A DNA stretch of 64,000 nucleotides from Doryteuthis pealeii (lineage: Eukaryota; Mollusca; Cephalopoda; Myopsida; Loliginidae): assembly GCA_023376005.1 (NCBI GenBank), contig CM042138.1, positions 94,475,156 through 94,539,155 on the forward strand, read 5' to 3'. Made by a program: the position numbers and the translations under genes. The notes under the pieces are model-generated. The model saw nothing but the letters and a program-made list of their open reading frames with translations. It was not told the DNA's origin and did no database searches. Each line of letters opens with the position of its first letter. Positions within the stretch are counted from its first letter, which is position 1. Positions 63,491 through 64,000 of this stretch are shown piece by piece.

Positions 63491-64000
63491 ACTCTGAGTT
63501 AAATAGATATGTTTAAAAATTATTTGTATTTGATAGGATCATGTGCAAAAAAAAAAAAAAATTTAAGAAACAACTATACAAAAAATGTAAATATGAATGC
63601 AATTCCCTATATCCTAGGCATAAAAACAACTTTAGGCTGATTGGTTTTGCCATTAGAATCAATCACTCAAACATCTTGTGAATTGTAGTAAAATAGTAAC
63701 TATTATTACCATTTGTAAGATGTAAATGTTTCAATTGACAACAAAACTAAACTTTTCTTCTTTTTTTCTATACATATGTCTGTTATTCTTCCTGTGTCTG
63801 TAAATAAGTCTTTATTGCTTACCTGGCATAGATGGATATATGAGCTAATAAAATATAAACTTATTAAAGAAAATTTTCTTAAATTGATCAAGCTGTTAAG
63901 AATTAGTAAGTTTTTGCTGGTCAGCCTACACTGGTGTCTCCATGTAGAATATCACTTATGAGTTAATCCTTACTTCTCTAGCAGTGCTCAACTTATCTTT
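63491..64000. other. AT-rich, nothing recognised
   Basis: No gene or repeat border supported up to the window end. Confidence 0.4.

Noticed and set aside
1..64000. CRISPR array, bacterial operon or phage
   Set aside because: No repeat-spacer structure; splice sites, microsatellites and SINEs show metazoan nuclear DNA.

Overview
This is a window of AT-rich metazoan nuclear DNA with large introns, long microsatellites and a dense load of retroposons. The tRNA-headed SINEs, several LINE 3' ends, gypsy and BEL/Pao relics and fold-back MITEs, together with an animal-type MTO1 gene, point to a mollusc, most likely a coleoid cephalopod such as an octopus. That placement is inference from repeat style and was not checked against any database.

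Host genes are few. The first three coding exons of MTO1 (FAD-dependent mitochondrial tRNA wobble-uridine modification) lie on the + strand at 44766-44955, 46699-46794 and 48852-48907, with matching splice phases. The family's usual frame breaks where exon 3 should end, at a donor that reads AT instead of GT, and I found no later MTO1 exon in the window. A second likely gene start, an acidic 38-codon first exon with a good start context and donor, lies at 57675-57789 (+). On the - strand at 36.5-38.3 kb there is a broken caspase: a p20-like piece, a LINE reverse-transcriptase piece directly abutting it, and a p10-like remnant without a recognisable active-site cysteine.

Layout: 0-1.4 kb, an inverted SINE dimer between inverted copies of a 97-bp repeat. 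2.3-5.3 kb, LINE tail, fold-back and microsatellites. 5.2-12.5 kb, one block present twice across a 100-N gap, probably an unmerged haplotype or a recent tandem duplication; each copy carries an element whose inverted ends contain a hammerhead-ribozyme-like fold. 13-16.3 kb, MITEs carrying TTAGGG-like repeats. 16.5-35 kb, SINEs, LINE 3' ends, fold-backs and a retroposon with a (CCAAA)n-type tail, including a copy nested in a copy. 35-38 kb, LINE and caspase relics. 38-41 kb, LINE, MITE with a solo LTR, mariner-type ends. 41.4-43.8 kb, internally deleted gypsy element just upstream of MTO1. 49.9-54.2 kb, BEL/Pao element interrupted by two retroposons, one of which carries a nested SINE. 55.3-55.9 kb, a second inverted SINE dimer. 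57-64 kb, AT-rich, probably the first intron of the second gene, with a 408-bp fold-back.

The genes do not form a pathway in this window. The strongest structural signals are the SINE inverted dimers with target-site duplications, the hammerhead-like inverted-end elements, the nested insertions that can be resolved to the base, and the apparent MTO1 breakdown.
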